Part shown: positions 35,216 through 44,428 of the stretch, in pieces
Numbering within the stretch: position 1 is the first letter of the stretch
Layout of the letters: every line of letters begins with the position of its first letter
Assembly: GCF_040359615.1 (NCBI RefSeq)
Contig: NZ_CP132942.1
Location: 4,402,001-4,466,000 of the forward strand
Reading direction: 5' to 3'
DNA length: 64,000 nt
From: Tunturibacter psychrotolerans
Lineage (GTDB): Bacteria; Acidobacteriota; Terriglobia; Terriglobales; Acidobacteriaceae
Notes under the pieces: generated by a model
What the model was told of the DNA's origin: nothing
What the model saw: the letters and a program-made list of their open reading frames with translations, nothing else
Databases searched by the model: none
Translations under genes and position numbers: made by a program

Positions 35216-36253
35216 TTGCAGACCCAAACGACAGATCTACTTCCAGACCCGTCACTCTCTCCGACCGATCAATTGCCCCCTGAGCGTCCCTCGACGCTGC
35301 ACAACGTTTTCTTTGGCGACGAAGGACTACGGGCGGGCTGGAGCATTCTCATCTTCGTTGCGCTCATGGCAGTGTCTTTTTGGGGTGTGAACGCCCTGGG
35401 TCCGCTCCTGCATCTTGTACCCGTACGGAGCGCCACCCAATCATCTGTCACTCTCAGGTTCGCTTTCCTCGCTGAATCGCTCCCTCTCGCGGCAACCCTC
35501 CTCGTCACCTGGATTATGTCGAAGATCGAGCGACGTCCGAACTCTGTCTACGGCCTCGGTGGCAGACGCAAGCTTTCCCACTTCCTCGCTGGTCTCGCCT
35601 GGGGAGTTGCTTGCCTCTCCCTTCTCTGCCTCATCCTCTGGAAGACCGGCCTCTTCGTAAGCAATGGCCGGCTCTTGTTTGGTTTCGATGCGCTCCGCTA
35701 TGGCACACTTTGGTTCCTTGGCTTCCTTCTGGTCGGATTTTTCGAGGAGTACCTCAATCGTGGCTACCTACTCTTCACAATCAGCCGTGGGCTTTCCGGC
35801 ATCTACCAGTGGATCTTCAAGACGCGCCACAGCAAGGCGCTTGGCTTTTGGACGGCCGCGATCCTCATCGCCCTCTTCTTTGGCCTCAGCCACGGCAAGA
35901 ACCCGAACGAGTCTCCTATCGGCCTACTTGCCGCCACCCTCGTCAGCCTCGTCTTCTGTCTTAGTCTCTGGCGTACCGGGTCGCTCTGGTGGGCCATCGG
36001 CTTTCACGCGTCATGGGACTGGGCTCAATCTTTCCTCTACGGCGCGTCCGACAGCGGAATCATGATCGAGCAACATCTCCTTGCCACGCACCCCTTCGGC
36101 AAGCCCTTGATGAGCGGCGGGGCCACAGGTCCCGAAGGAAGCATCTTCGTTCTGCTCGTCCTGGTCCTTGTTAGTCTCATCATTATCTTCACCTTGCCGC
36201 GCACCAACTCGGGCTACGCCTCAAAGCTGCCCTCGCCCCCTATCGAGGCATGA
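35216..36253 (+). CDS. CPBP family intramembrane glutamic endopeptidase, copy 1
   Basis: Polytopic membrane protein of 345 residues in the CPBP (Rce1-like) family. Motif 1 is FFEEYLNRGYLLF (catalytic Glu-Glu with Arg), motif 2 is FFGLSHGKNPNESP (His) and motif 3 is IGFHASWDWAQS (His). About eight TM helices. The soluble N-terminus ends in NVFFGDEGLRAGWSI. The start is TTG 35216, with AAGAGGA about 7 nt upstream; no ATG fits before the first TM. The next gene is a tandem paralogue. CPBP proteases are linked to prenyl-protein processing, bacteriocin immunity or anti-sigma cleavage; the role here is unknown. Confidence 0.9.
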   Translation: MQTQTTDLLPDPSLSPTDQLPPERPSTLHNVFFGDEGLRAGWSILIFVALMAVSFWGVNALGPLLHLVPVRSATQSSVTLRFAFLAESLPLAATLLVTWIMSKIERRPNSVYGLGGRRKLSHFLAGLAWGVACLSLLCLILWKTGLFVSNGRLLFGFDALRYGTLWFLGFLLVGFFEEYLNRGYLLFTISRGLSGIYQWIFKTRHSKALGFWTAAILIALFFGLSHGKNPNESPIGLLAATLVSLVFCLSLWRTGSLWWAIGFHASWDWAQSFLYGASDSGIMIEQHLLATHPFGKPLMSGGATGPEGSIFVLLVLVLVSLIIIFTLPRTNSGYASKLPSPPIEA

Positions 36254-36313
36254 AGATAAGGCCCGGGTGAACAAGTTCACCGCGTATACAGTCCAGACCA
36301 AGAGGAAACTCCT

Positions 36314-37348
36314 TTGCAGACTCACACCGACGATCGATCCGACGACACTACGCTCCCATCGACTGCCCTGCCTCCAAGTGCGCCTCCCTCGCCGCTGCGC
36401 AACATCTTCTTCGGCGACGAAGGACTTCGCGCGGGCTGGAGCATCCTGCTCTTCGCCGCTCTCTTCGGGGCGTTCATGGTGGTCGCGCACCTGATCGCGG
36501 TGAAGATTCATCCTCCTACGCACAACGCGTCGTCGCAGAACACCATGCCGTTTCATTTCATGTTTCTGAACGAAGCCATTCCGTTGATTGGAGTTTGCCT
36601 TGTCACATGGATCATGTCGAAGGTGGAGCGTCGCCCGATCGGGGTCTACGGACTTGGAGGCTTGAGCAAGGTCCGTCACTTTATCGCGGGATTGGCCTGG
36701 GGAATTATCTGCCTGTCGCCATTCATCTTCATACTCTGGAAGGCCGGCTTTCTCGTGTTTGACCAGCGCCTCCTCTTCGGTACTGACATTTTTCGCTACG
36801 GCGCACAGTGGCTCTTGATGTTCTTCGTTGTTGGCTTGTTAGAGGAGTACTTCACACGCGGTTATCTTCAGTACACGCTGACTCGCGGCCTCGCGGGTAT
36901 TTTTCAGTGGGCATTCAAAACACCTCACAGCAAAGCTCTGGGCTTCTGGACTTCGGCAATCATATTTTCGGCGCTCTTCGGATTCGCCCACGGCAGCAAC
37001 CCCGGCGAGTCTCCTATTGGTCTGCTAACCGCGGCCATCGCTTCCATGATGTTCTGCCTGGTTCTGTGGCGCACTGGCTCTCTGTGGTGGGCCATCGGTT
37101 TCCACACCACGTGGGACTGGGGACAATCCTTCCTCTACGGTGTCGCCGATAGCGGCATCATGGTGCAACACCATCTCCTCGCCACGCATCCCGTCGGCAA
37201 GCCGTTGCTGAGTGGAGGCACGACCGGCCCGGAAGGCAGCATCGTGATCCTGCCGATCATTATCCTGATCGTGCTGGTCATTATCTTTACCCTGCCCCGC
37301 ACGCACGCAGGTTATACGCGCCTGCTTGAGCGTCCCATCGAGTCCTGA
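36314..37348 (+). CDS. CPBP family intramembrane glutamic endopeptidase, copy 2
   Basis: Tandem paralogue of the preceding gene with 344 residues. The catalytic motifs are retained: GLLEEYFTRGYLQY, FGFAHGSNPGESPIGL and IGFHTTWDWGQSFLYG. The N-terminus shares NIFFGDEGLRAGWSI and the C-terminal half is highly similar (HHLLATHPVGKPLLSGG). Like copy 1 it begins with TTG (36314) encoding a Gln-Thr start, after an AAGAGGAAA site. The spacer is 60 bp, so the two are probably cotranscribed. It is convergent with the antiporter gene. Confidence 0.9.
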   Translation: MQTHTDDRSDDTTLPSTALPPSAPPSPLRNIFFGDEGLRAGWSILLFAALFGAFMVVAHLIAVKIHPPTHNASSQNTMPFHFMFLNEAIPLIGVCLVTWIMSKVERRPIGVYGLGGLSKVRHFIAGLAWGIICLSPFIFILWKAGFLVFDQRLLFGTDIFRYGAQWLLMFFVVGLLEEYFTRGYLQYTLTRGLAGIFQWAFKTPHSKALGFWTSAIIFSALFGFAHGSNPGESPIGLLTAAIASMMFCLVLWRTGSLWWAIGFHTTWDWGQSFLYGVADSGIMVQHHLLATHPVGKPLLSGGTTGPEGSIVILPIIILIVLVIIFTLPRTHAGYTRLLERPIES

Positions 37349-37372
37349 GACGTCAGGTATTAAAAGATCGAA

Positions 37373-38995
37373 CTAGACGATCGGCGTTCCCTGATACCGC
37401 GTCTCCGCGAGGTCCAGCTCCCGCTCCATCGTTCGGAGCACATCGTCTCCGATACGCCCACTGTCGCGCAGAGAGATGAGGGTGCGCCGTTCGGTCTGTA
37501 GCGCGTCTTCCAGAATGCTCCGCGAGCGCGTGATGGATTCGGTGTCGATGGTTTCGAGATCTCCATCTTCGCCTCCTCCGACGGCTGCGAGCTTGTGCCT
37601 GTAGCGATGAATCAGATCATCGTAAAGGTGCTCGTCGCCATGTCTATCATGCTTGCGGGCTTCTTCGAGATGGTGAACGGCCGCGCGCAGTACGATTCGT
37701 CTTGCCTCTATTTCCTCGGGATCCATTCCTGCGCTGCCTGCGAGGCCCAGCAGACGGATCAGTGCGGGCAGCGTGAGGCCCTGCAGCACCAGGGTGACGA
37801 GGATTACGCAGAATGCAAGAAACACGATAAGGTTTCTCGTCTCGGATCTGCCATCTCCGATTATCTCGGGAACTGAGATTGCGGCTGCGAGCGCGATTAC
37901 ACCGCGCATCCCTGTCCAGCCTACGACAAAGACTTCGCGTGGCTGAAGCGCCTCTTCCTTATGTTTCATCCAACGCCGGTCGATATACGCCGCAATCTTG
38001 AAGACGGGAATGACCCAGATGATTCGCAACACGATTAGGACGACGCTGAAGACTGCGCCATAAAAGATCAGGGTTCCCTTGCTGAACTTGCCGTGAATTC
38101 CGGCCAGCACGTAGGGCAGCTGCAAGCCGATCAATACAAAAACCAGGCCGTTCAGCATGAAGGTCAACGCATCCCAAGCCGCATTTACCTGCAGGCGCAC
38201 TGCGGGCGAAAAGAACTGTGTGCTCTTGCGGCTCATATAGATTCCACTCGCCACTACCGCTAGAACTCCAGATGCTTTCGCATGTTCTCCTGCGAGGTAA
38301 GCTGCGTACGGAACGACAAGACTCACCACCAGTTCGACGGGGCCGTCGTCAATGAACTTTTCGAGCCAGCCGATGACAATTCCGATCAGCAGACCGATCA
38401 AAATTCCTCCGAAGACCAGATAGAGCAGCCTCAAAAAGCCGCCACCGAGCGTTGGAGTGTGTCCGCCTTGAATGATTCCAATTCCTATCTCGAGCGCGAG
38501 CAGACCGGTCGCATCGTTGAGGAGACTCTCTCCTTCGAGGATGTCGACGATCCGCCTGGGAAGGCCAATCGACTTTGCGATCGAGGTCGCAGCGATCGCA
38601 TCGGTTGTCGCCACCACGGCACCGAGCAGAAAGCCAGCCTTCCAGTCGAGCGCTGTGATGAAGTGATCGGAGAAGAACGCTACTCCCCATACCGTAAATC
38701 CGACCAGTCCGAATGCGAGCAGACCGATCACGATTGCGTTGCGGCGAAACTCCCGCCAAGACATCGCCCACGCAGACGCGTACAGCAGCGGCGGAAGAAA
38801 GACGACGAAGACGACGTCGGGGTCGAGCGGCACGCGCGGCATCCGCGGCAGGAAGCTGATAATAAGCCCCGCCAGCACGAGCACGATGGGGTACGGCACC
38901 TTGATCCGCTGCGCCATCGCAGCAAACCCCGCGACCAGAACCAGCAGCAAAAGGATGACCGTCTCGACAGCATGCAGACTGGATCCAGCTTCCAT
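37373..38995 (-). CDS. Na+/H+ antiporter, CPA1/NhaP type
   Basis: Inner-membrane cation/proton antiporter of 540 residues. Twelve or so TM helices cover residues 1-400. The ion-binding region shows VVATTDAIAATSIAKSIGLP and EGESLLNDATGLLALEIG, the conserved Asp-containing pair of CPA1 exchangers; FVVGWTGMRGVIALAAAIS is the late conserved Arg helix. A cytoplasmic C-terminal tail of about 120 residues is helical and charged (HHLEEARKHDRHGDEH). ATG 38995 is chosen because CGGAGG lies 4-7 nt upstream. It is divergent from the acylase gene. The transported ion could be Na+ or K+. Confidence 0.93.
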   Translation of the reverse strand: MEAGSSLHAVETVILLLLVLVAGFAAMAQRIKVPYPIVLVLAGLIISFLPRMPRVPLDPDVVFVVFLPPLLYASAWAMSWREFRRNAIVIGLLAFGLVGFTVWGVAFFSDHFITALDWKAGFLLGAVVATTDAIAATSIAKSIGLPRRIVDILEGESLLNDATGLLALEIGIGIIQGGHTPTLGGGFLRLLYLVFGGILIGLLIGIVIGWLEKFIDDGPVELVVSLVVPYAAYLAGEHAKASGVLAVVASGIYMSRKSTQFFSPAVRLQVNAAWDALTFMLNGLVFVLIGLQLPYVLAGIHGKFSKGTLIFYGAVFSVVLIVLRIIWVIPVFKIAAYIDRRWMKHKEEALQPREVFVVGWTGMRGVIALAAAISVPEIIGDGRSETRNLIVFLAFCVILVTLVLQGLTLPALIRLLGLAGSAGMDPEEIEARRIVLRAAVHHLEEARKHDRHGDEHLYDDLIHRYRHKLAAVGGGEDGDLETIDTESITRSRSILEDALQTERRTLISLRDSGRIGDDVLRTMERELDLAETRYQGTPIV

Positions 38996-39148
38996 AACAC
39001 CTCCGTTTCGGTCCGGCACAGCGGTTCGAGCTACATTACACACAGTGTCTCTAAAAATGATGCTAAGTGAACCAAATTAATTGACGTGCGTGGCGGCCGT
39101 TCCAGTTGCGCGCCAATCGCCGCTCACCATTTACACTTCGATCAGGCC

Positions 39149-41788
39149 ATGAATCCGTACGAATCGATCGCCGCTGCCTCCCCGGAAGAAGCCCGGACCG
39201 CCCTGCAGGTTCGACGCAGACGGATCTTTTATCGGCTTGTCGTTATTTTCACCGCGCTTCTTGTTCTTTGCGTTACAGTTGGGTTCTTTTACGGGCGTCA
39301 CTGGACACGGCAGGCGTTGCACGATGCTCTGCCCCAACTTGATGGCTCGATTTCGCTGTCCGGCCTCTCCGCTCCGGTTACGGTCGAGCGCGACGCACAT
39401 GGGGTTCCCCACCTTCGGGCAAGTTCGCTCGACGACCTCGTGATGGCCCAGGGCTACGTGACCGCGCAGGACCGTCTGTGGCAGATGGACGCCTTGCGTC
39501 GCCATGCGGCTGGCAACCTTGCAGAGATTCTCGGGGCAACGTTGATTCCACACGATCGCGCGCAACGCACCCTGCAGATCAGGGCCGCTGCAGACCGTGC
39601 ACTTACAACCCTTTCGCCTGACCAGCTGCATCTGCTTGAGCGCTATGCCGCCGGTGTCAACGCGTCCATTGCCACGCAGAGTGCTCATCTGCCCCTCGAG
39701 TTTCGGCTGCTGCGATACGAACCGACGCCATGGACTCCTCGGGACTCGCTTCTCATTGGCCTGGTGATGTTTCAGGACCTGACCAACAGCTTTCCGACGC
39801 AGCTGAATCGAGAAGCGCTGACTGCGCTTCTGCCTTCTCACCTTGTTGGTGACCTCTACCCTGTGGACTCATGGCGCGATCATCCGCCGGCTCAACCTAC
39901 CGTCGACCTGACCGCGCCGCAGCAGGACATTCCTGATGTTCCGCTGGATGAATCGCAGACGAAGCTTCGCAGGCCGTCGCTTCCGACCGCGAATATTGAT
40001 GATCTGCTCGCGCTGCAGCAGACGCTCAAAAATCCGGTCTGCGAAGGCTGCTTTGCGGGCTCGAACGACTGGGTTGTCTCGGGCGCCCACACGGTCACCG
40101 GCAAGCCGCTGCTGTCGAACGACATGCACCTCGCGCACAATGTGCCCGGCATCTGGTATCAGGCTGACCTTGAGGCACCCACAGCAAATGGGGAACTTCA
40201 CGTTGCGGGCGTCTCTCTTCCGGGGGTGCCGTTTATCATCGTCGGCCACAACGCCCATGTTGCCTGGGGCTTTACCAACCTCGGCGCCGAGGTGCAGGAC
40301 GTTTCCGTTGAACATATACGCGGCAGCGGCACCACAATGGAGTATCAATCTGCCGACAGCGCGTGGCACCCTGTGATTCATCAGCAGGAGGTGATCCATG
40401 TCAAAGGCGCGAAGGATATTTTGCTCGATGTACCTGCAACGCAACACGGTGGCATGACGACTCCAATCGTCTCAGGTATGTTTCCGAGCGAGAAGCGCAG
40501 CCTCTCTCTTCACTGGACGATCTACGATCCTGCGAACATCACGCCATCCTTCCTGGCCGTCAACTCAGCGACTGATGGCGCCAGCCTTGTCTCGGCCTTC
40601 TCGACGTTCGGCGGTCCTGCACAGAATGTCGTCTATGCCGACGATCAGGGCCACATCGGCTACCACGCCGTCGGAAAGGTTCCGATTCGCGGCAACATCG
40701 CCACGCCGAGCCCTATCAGCCCGGTTCCCAGCGACGCGCTCGATGCTACGCAGGAGTGGGTCGGGACAATCCCATACGACCTGCTTCCGCGAGCGAGCGA
40801 CCCGCCCAACGGCATCCTCGCCACCGCCAACTCACGCGTGACCGGTGACGACTACCCGTACCCCATCACGCTCAACTGGGCCGCGCCCTACCGCAACGAG
40901 CGCATCTGGAAGGTTCTCACCGCACGCGCCCTCGAGACGAAAGATAAGCTCACAGCGGAAGACATGCTCGCGCTCCAGACCGACATCTACTCCGACGTCG
41001 ATCACGTCATCGCGCAGCGCCTTGCCTACGCCATCGATCACGCCACCAGACCCGAGTTCACCACCGACAAGAACGCGGCAAAGCGACTCCATCAGGCAGC
41101 CGACCTGCTCCGCGACTGGAACGGCACCGTCGACGCAGACGCCGCAGCTCCAGCCATCGTTGTCGCGACTCGCGCCGCGCTGTGGCCACTGCTGCTCGAC
41201 CCACAGCTCAAGTCTCAGCCCGAGATCAAGTCGGATCTCCAGCCCGTAGCCCATCGCACCGGAGCGGCTCTTTACAGTTGGGGCAACAAAGCCTATGCGG
41301 AAGAGTGGCTCATCATGCACACGCCCAGCCGTTGGCTGCCTCCCGCCTACCCCACCTGGGACGATCTCCTCACAGCCGCCGTCTCAAAGGCTCTCGTCGA
41401 CAACCATGCTCCAATCGACCTCGCCAAGTGGCAGTACGGTCAGTTCCGACCCATCGACATCGAGCACCCCATCTATAGTCAGTCTCCCATTCTTCAGCGC
41501 ATCCTCGGCGTGCCGACCAGCCCCGGCCTGCAACCTCAAAGTGGCGATGACGTCACGGTCAAGCAGGTAGGCCGCAGCTTCGGTCCCTCCGAGCGCTTCA
41601 CCGCCGACCTCTCCGATCTCGACCACAGCACCCTGAACCTTGTGCTCGGCGAATCTTCCAATCCTCTGAGCGCGTGGTTCATGGACCAGTGGCCTGCCTG
41701 GTATCACGGCACTACTTTTCCGCTACCCTTTAGCAATGCCGCGGTCGATGCCGCCACCACCCACACCCTAACTCTCACTCCCAGATAG
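39149..41788 (+). CDS. Penicillin acylase family (Ntn-hydrolase)
   Basis: N-terminal-nucleophile amidohydrolase of 879 residues, made as a precursor that self-cleaves into two chains. After an N-terminal TM/export segment (IFYRLVVIFTALLVLCV) the alpha-chain pattern is VERDAHGVPHLRASSLDD, AQGYVTAQDRLWQMDALRR. The cleavage site and beta-chain start are at CFAGSNDWVVSGAHT, whose Ser would be the nucleophile; NDMHLAHNVPGIWY follows. The beta chain contains GFTNLGAEVQDVS and YTDDQGH-like AYADDQGHIGYHAVG. The start at ATG 39149 gives the TM segment early; an in-frame earlier start is unlikely. The family cleaves beta-lactam amides or acyl-homoserine lactones; which applies is not visible. Confidence 0.92.
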   Translation: MNPYESIAAASPEEARTALQVRRRRIFYRLVVIFTALLVLCVTVGFFYGRHWTRQALHDALPQLDGSISLSGLSAPVTVERDAHGVPHLRASSLDDLVMAQGYVTAQDRLWQMDALRRHAAGNLAEILGATLIPHDRAQRTLQIRAAADRALTTLSPDQLHLLERYAAGVNASIATQSAHLPLEFRLLRYEPTPWTPRDSLLIGLVMFQDLTNSFPTQLNREALTALLPSHLVGDLYPVDSWRDHPPAQPTVDLTAPQQDIPDVPLDESQTKLRRPSLPTANIDDLLALQQTLKNPVCEGCFAGSNDWVVSGAHTVTGKPLLSNDMHLAHNVPGIWYQADLEAPTANGELHVAGVSLPGVPFIIVGHNAHVAWGFTNLGAEVQDVSVEHIRGSGTTMEYQSADSAWHPVIHQQEVIHVKGAKDILLDVPATQHGGMTTPIVSGMFPSEKRSLSLHWTIYDPANITPSFLAVNSATDGASLVSAFSTFGGPAQNVVYADDQGHIGYHAVGKVPIRGNIATPSPISPVPSDALDATQEWVGTIPYDLLPRASDPPNGILATANSRVTGDDYPYPITLNWAAPYRNERIWKVLTARALETKDKLTAEDMLALQTDIYSDVDHVIAQRLAYAIDHATRPEFTTDKNAAKRLHQAADLLRDWNGTVDADAAAPAIVVATRAALWPLLLDPQLKSQPEIKSDLQPVAHRTGAALYSWGNKAYAEEWLIMHTPSRWLPPAYPTWDDLLTAAVSKALVDNHAPIDLAKWQYGQFRPIDIEHPIYSQSPILQRILGVPTSPGLQPQSGDDVTVKQVGRSFGPSERFTADLSDLDHSTLNLVLGESSNPLSAWFMDQWPAWYHGTTFPLPFSNAAVDAATTHTLTLTPR

Positions 41789-42415
41789 CGCTCCCTCGCG
41801 GCCGAACGGAATCGGAATACCATGCTGCAGGCGAAGATGTCCCGGCAGAGTCAGCTTCTTCAGCTTTCGTTCGAGGACATCCACCTCCGCCACTGCAATC
41901 TTCCCGGTCCACTCACACTCTCCAAGCTCAATCGACACAATCTCTCCCTTCTTCAACCCGAGCACCAGCCCCCGGATCGTCGTCACCAGGCCAACGTCGA
42001 AGGCGATCTCGTGAACGGTCTTGCCTCCCAGCCGCACATCCACGTGCGGGTGCAGGGTGGAGTGGATCGAGTGGTCCGCGAGAACAGAGACGATCTCCGT
42101 CTCCGGGCTCCCACGGCTCCGCCGCACGTCTTCCATGAACTTTGAATAGTGCTTCCATCCGTTCGCCAGCAACGCCAGCACACTCACGTGCATTGTCTCC
42201 TCGAGCGAATCGGTTACACCCTCCTGAATGCTGCTCCACGAGATCACCTTCGGGACTTTTTTGCGCAGCTCGGTCAGCTCCTCTGCGCCAAGTCCCGCCT
42301 TCAGATCGGTCTCCACCTCTCCGCCTTTGACCAGCGAAAACAGATCCCCCAGGCTTAAATCCTCAGTCAGAACTGCCGAGTCCTTCTTTGTGCTCTCCTC
42401 TTCAGGCTTGGTCAT
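41768..42415 (-). CDS. Conserved hypothetical protein
   Basis: Protein of 215 residues with no recognised domain. The N-terminus is charged (TKPEEESTKKDSAVLTEDL). The middle has helical KVISWSSIQEGVTDSLEETM, then SVLALLANGWKHYSKFMED, and beta-rich segments VDVRLGGKTVHEIAFDVGL and IVSIELGECEWTGKIAVAEV toward the C-terminus. No signal peptide or TM. It overlaps the 3' end of the acylase gene by 21 bp tail-to-tail, and the next gene upstream ends 9 bp before it, so it is probably cotranscribed with the Asn-Pro-repeat protein. Confidence 0.75.
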   Translation of the reverse strand: MTKPEEESTKKDSAVLTEDLSLGDLFSLVKGGEVETDLKAGLGAEELTELRKKVPKVISWSSIQEGVTDSLEETMHVSVLALLANGWKHYSKFMEDVRRSRGSPETEIVSVLADHSIHSTLHPHVDVRLGGKTVHEIAFDVGLVTTIRGLVLGLKKGEIVSIELGECEWTGKIAVAEVDVLERKLKKLTLPGHLRLQHGIPIPFGREGALSGSES

Positions 42416-42424
42416 CGCTTGCTC

Positions 42425-43753
42425 CTATCCGGACCTTCGCTTCGTTTTTAAAAACGTGATGCGTTCTTCCGCAGGCCCCATGTCAGGGACAAAGCTCAAC
42501 GACAGATGCGGCTGCGGGCCAACGACAGTCACCTTCGGCACATCCCACCGACAGCCTGTCGTGACGTTCAGCAGCATGTGTAAGATCCAAAATCCCACCC
42601 CAGCCATCGAAGCCAGCGACACAGTAACCAGGGCCTTCTTCCTCACCGCGGGTCGAACCGACGATGGCGGCTGGTTCGTAATGGTTGACCGAACCGGCTT
42701 AACATCATGCTGCGCCCGCGTGTGCCGATTCGTTGCAACCTTTCCTTCATCCCGATTCTGCTGAGGCCCTGGTTGGTCCGACTTTGGCGGATCCTGATGC
42801 GGCGGCGTTGTTGTCGGGCTTTCAGAGGGCGCCTTCGCTTGCGATCCATTCGGCGCCGGGTCTGCGATGCTTGGCGGAGGCGTCTGGTCTGGTACGCTCG
42901 GCGAATACGAGACGGCAGGTCCCGGCTGTAGGTTGCGATTCGCCGGAAGTACCTGCTGCGACGGAAACGACGGCAATGTTATCGGTCGCGGCCAGCGTGG
43001 CGGCCGGTACACCTTCGGCGAAGGCTGCGGCTTCTGATTCGTATTCGGATTCGGCTTCGGTGTCGGCTTCTGGTTCGGATTCGGATTCGGATTCGGGTTC
43101 GGGTTCGGGTTCGGGTTCGGGTTCGGATTCTGCTTCTGGTTTGGATTCGGATTCGGATTCGGATTTTGCGTATTCGGCGTTGTCGGTTGCTTCGGTGGGC
43201 CTACTCCGTTCCAAGGCTTCCCACCATTTGTTGGCTTCAGTTCCTCCATCAAGAGCGGTGTCGATGTCTGGTTCTGAGTAGATGTCTGGTTCTGCGTCAG
43301 TGTCTGGTTCTGTGAATTCGCCTTCAACGTACCGGCCGTTGATGGTTGCGCCTGGGCATCCGATCCCCGCGATACAGCGAGCGAATTCATGCCGTGAAGA
43401 TTCGATTCAAATAGCTGGTTCGACTGGGGTGGCGGGGTTGGTGGAACCCCGGAAGTCTGCGCTGTTACAACACCCGAGGGATGCGGTTGTGCCGCCCCTG
43501 CTAACGGCAACTTTGCAGCGCTTGACGGTGGTGTTTGCATCGACCCGCCCGGGTGCTGGCCACTGTTGCTCGTTTGTCCCTTTGGTGCAGAAGCGCCTGG
43601 CGCCGGACGGTGTCCCATTGATTGGGGCTGCGCCGCCCTGGCATTCGAACCTGCCCCACGATTTGACCCGTTCTGCGCCTCTATCACCGGCCCAGCGCTC
43701 ACCCCAGCGCATACCAGACTGAGAACACCGATCCATCCAAGGCGCTTCGTCAT
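42425..43753 (-). CDS. Exported protein with long Asn-Pro repeat linker
   Basis: Protein of 442 residues. ATG 43753 starts a signal peptide (MTKRLGWIGVLSLVCAG ending SAG). The mature part is low complexity: Gly/Ser/Ala/Gln/Pro-rich, then QNQTLTQNQTSTQNQT, and a run of NP dipeptides with NQKP interruptions at about residues 190-245. Near the C-terminus is a TM helix (ALVTVSLASMAGVGFWILHMLL) and a 50-residue tail (CRWDVPKVTVVGPQPHL). The layout suggests a periplasm-spanning extended linker anchored by one or two TM segments, as in some TonB-like or cell-wall proteins; that is inference. It is cotranscribed with the following hypothetical gene. Confidence 0.75.
   Translation of the reverse strand: MTKRLGWIGVLSLVCAGVSAGPVIEAQNGSNRGAGSNARAAQPQSMGHRPAPGASAPKGQTSNSGQHPGGSMQTPPSSAAKLPLAGAAQPHPSGVVTAQTSGVPPTPPPQSNQLFESNLHGMNSLAVSRGSDAQAQPSTAGTLKANSQNQTLTQNQTSTQNQTSTPLLMEELKPTNGGKPWNGVGPPKQPTTPNTQNPNPNPNPNQKQNPNPNPNPNPNPNPNPNPNQKPTPKPNPNTNQKPQPSPKVYRPPRWPRPITLPSFPSQQVLPANRNLQPGPAVSYSPSVPDQTPPPSIADPAPNGSQAKAPSESPTTTPPHQDPPKSDQPGPQQNRDEGKVATNRHTRAQHDVKPVRSTITNQPPSSVRPAVRKKALVTVSLASMAGVGFWILHMLLNVTTGCRWDVPKVTVVGPQPHLSLSFVPDMGPAEERITFLKTKRRSG
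43036..43166. repeat. Hexanucleotide repeat tract encoding Asn-Pro
   Basis: Repeats of TTCGGA/TTCGGG on the plus strand, in phase with the reading frame on the minus strand, interrupted by TTCTGG and TTCTGC. Repeat number could vary between strains by slippage without frameshift. Confidence 0.85.
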
Positions 43754-43885
43754 GGAATTCCCCAGGCAACCGCAGGTCTCCACCTTGGAAGAATGGTGAC
43801 TCAACTCCCGTCATCGTTTCCAAGTAAAATTCTTTCGTGCACGCGGGGCCGCGAAGTATCAATTCAAAATCCAAAGGACAAAACC

Positions 43886-44257
43886 ATGGCACATCCCTTC
43901 TGTCATATGGAACTAGGCAGCACCGACGTCGCGAAGTCCAAAACCTTCTACACAACCATGTTCGGCTGGAACATCCGCGACATGGACATGGGCGGCGGCA
44001 TGACGTACTCGATGTTCAAACCCGAAGGCGAAGGCCCCGGCGGTGGCATGATGAAACATCCCGTCCCAGGAGCACCTTCATCCTGGCTCCCCTATGTCTT
44101 GGTGGATGACATCCACGCGGCTACAAAGCAAGCCACGAGCCTCGGCGCAAAGGTGATGAAAGACGTGCAGGAGGTTCCGCACACAGGCTGGTTTAGCATC
44201 ATTCTCGATCCCACTGGCGCGGCGCTCGGACTCTGGCAAGAGGCAAATAAGGCGTAA
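43886..44257 (+). CDS. VOC family protein (glyoxalase/bleomycin-resistance fold)
   Basis: Single VOC-type protein of 123 residues. Metal-ligand positions resemble the family: MAHPFCHMELGSTDVAKSKTFY for the first strand with His, MTYSMFKPEGEG, YVLVDDIHAATKQATSLGAK, and DPTGAALGLWQ with a possible acidic ligand. ATG 43886 begins the domain; the frame opens further upstream without one. It is divergent from the Asn-Pro protein operon. Substrate unknown. Confidence 0.9.
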   Translation: MAHPFCHMELGSTDVAKSKTFYTTMFGWNIRDMDMGGGMTYSMFKPEGEGPGGGMMKHPVPGAPSSWLPYVLVDDIHAATKQATSLGAKVMKDVQEVPHTGWFSIILDPTGAALGLWQEANKA

Positions 44258-44428
44258 GACTGGAGCAATTACGTAGCACGGAACGGCCGGGCATCCAGTT
44301 GCTGTCTCACCGCCAACTGAGTCCGGCCAGCTTTTATGTTTAGTAGGCAGCGGTCTTCGAACGAATCTCCATCGCGTCACATTGCGAACACACGTCGCAG
44401 CAGACGGCCGTCATACACTAGTCAGCAG

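Noticed and set aside
43036..43166. Possible CRISPR array or minisatellite
   Set aside because: Units are 6 bp without spacers and stay in phase with the Asn-Pro coding sequence.
42733..43281. Ser-Asp-repeat protein on the plus strand (adhesin-like)
   Set aside because: It is the antisense reading of the Asn-Pro repeat; it has no signal peptide and no start signal.
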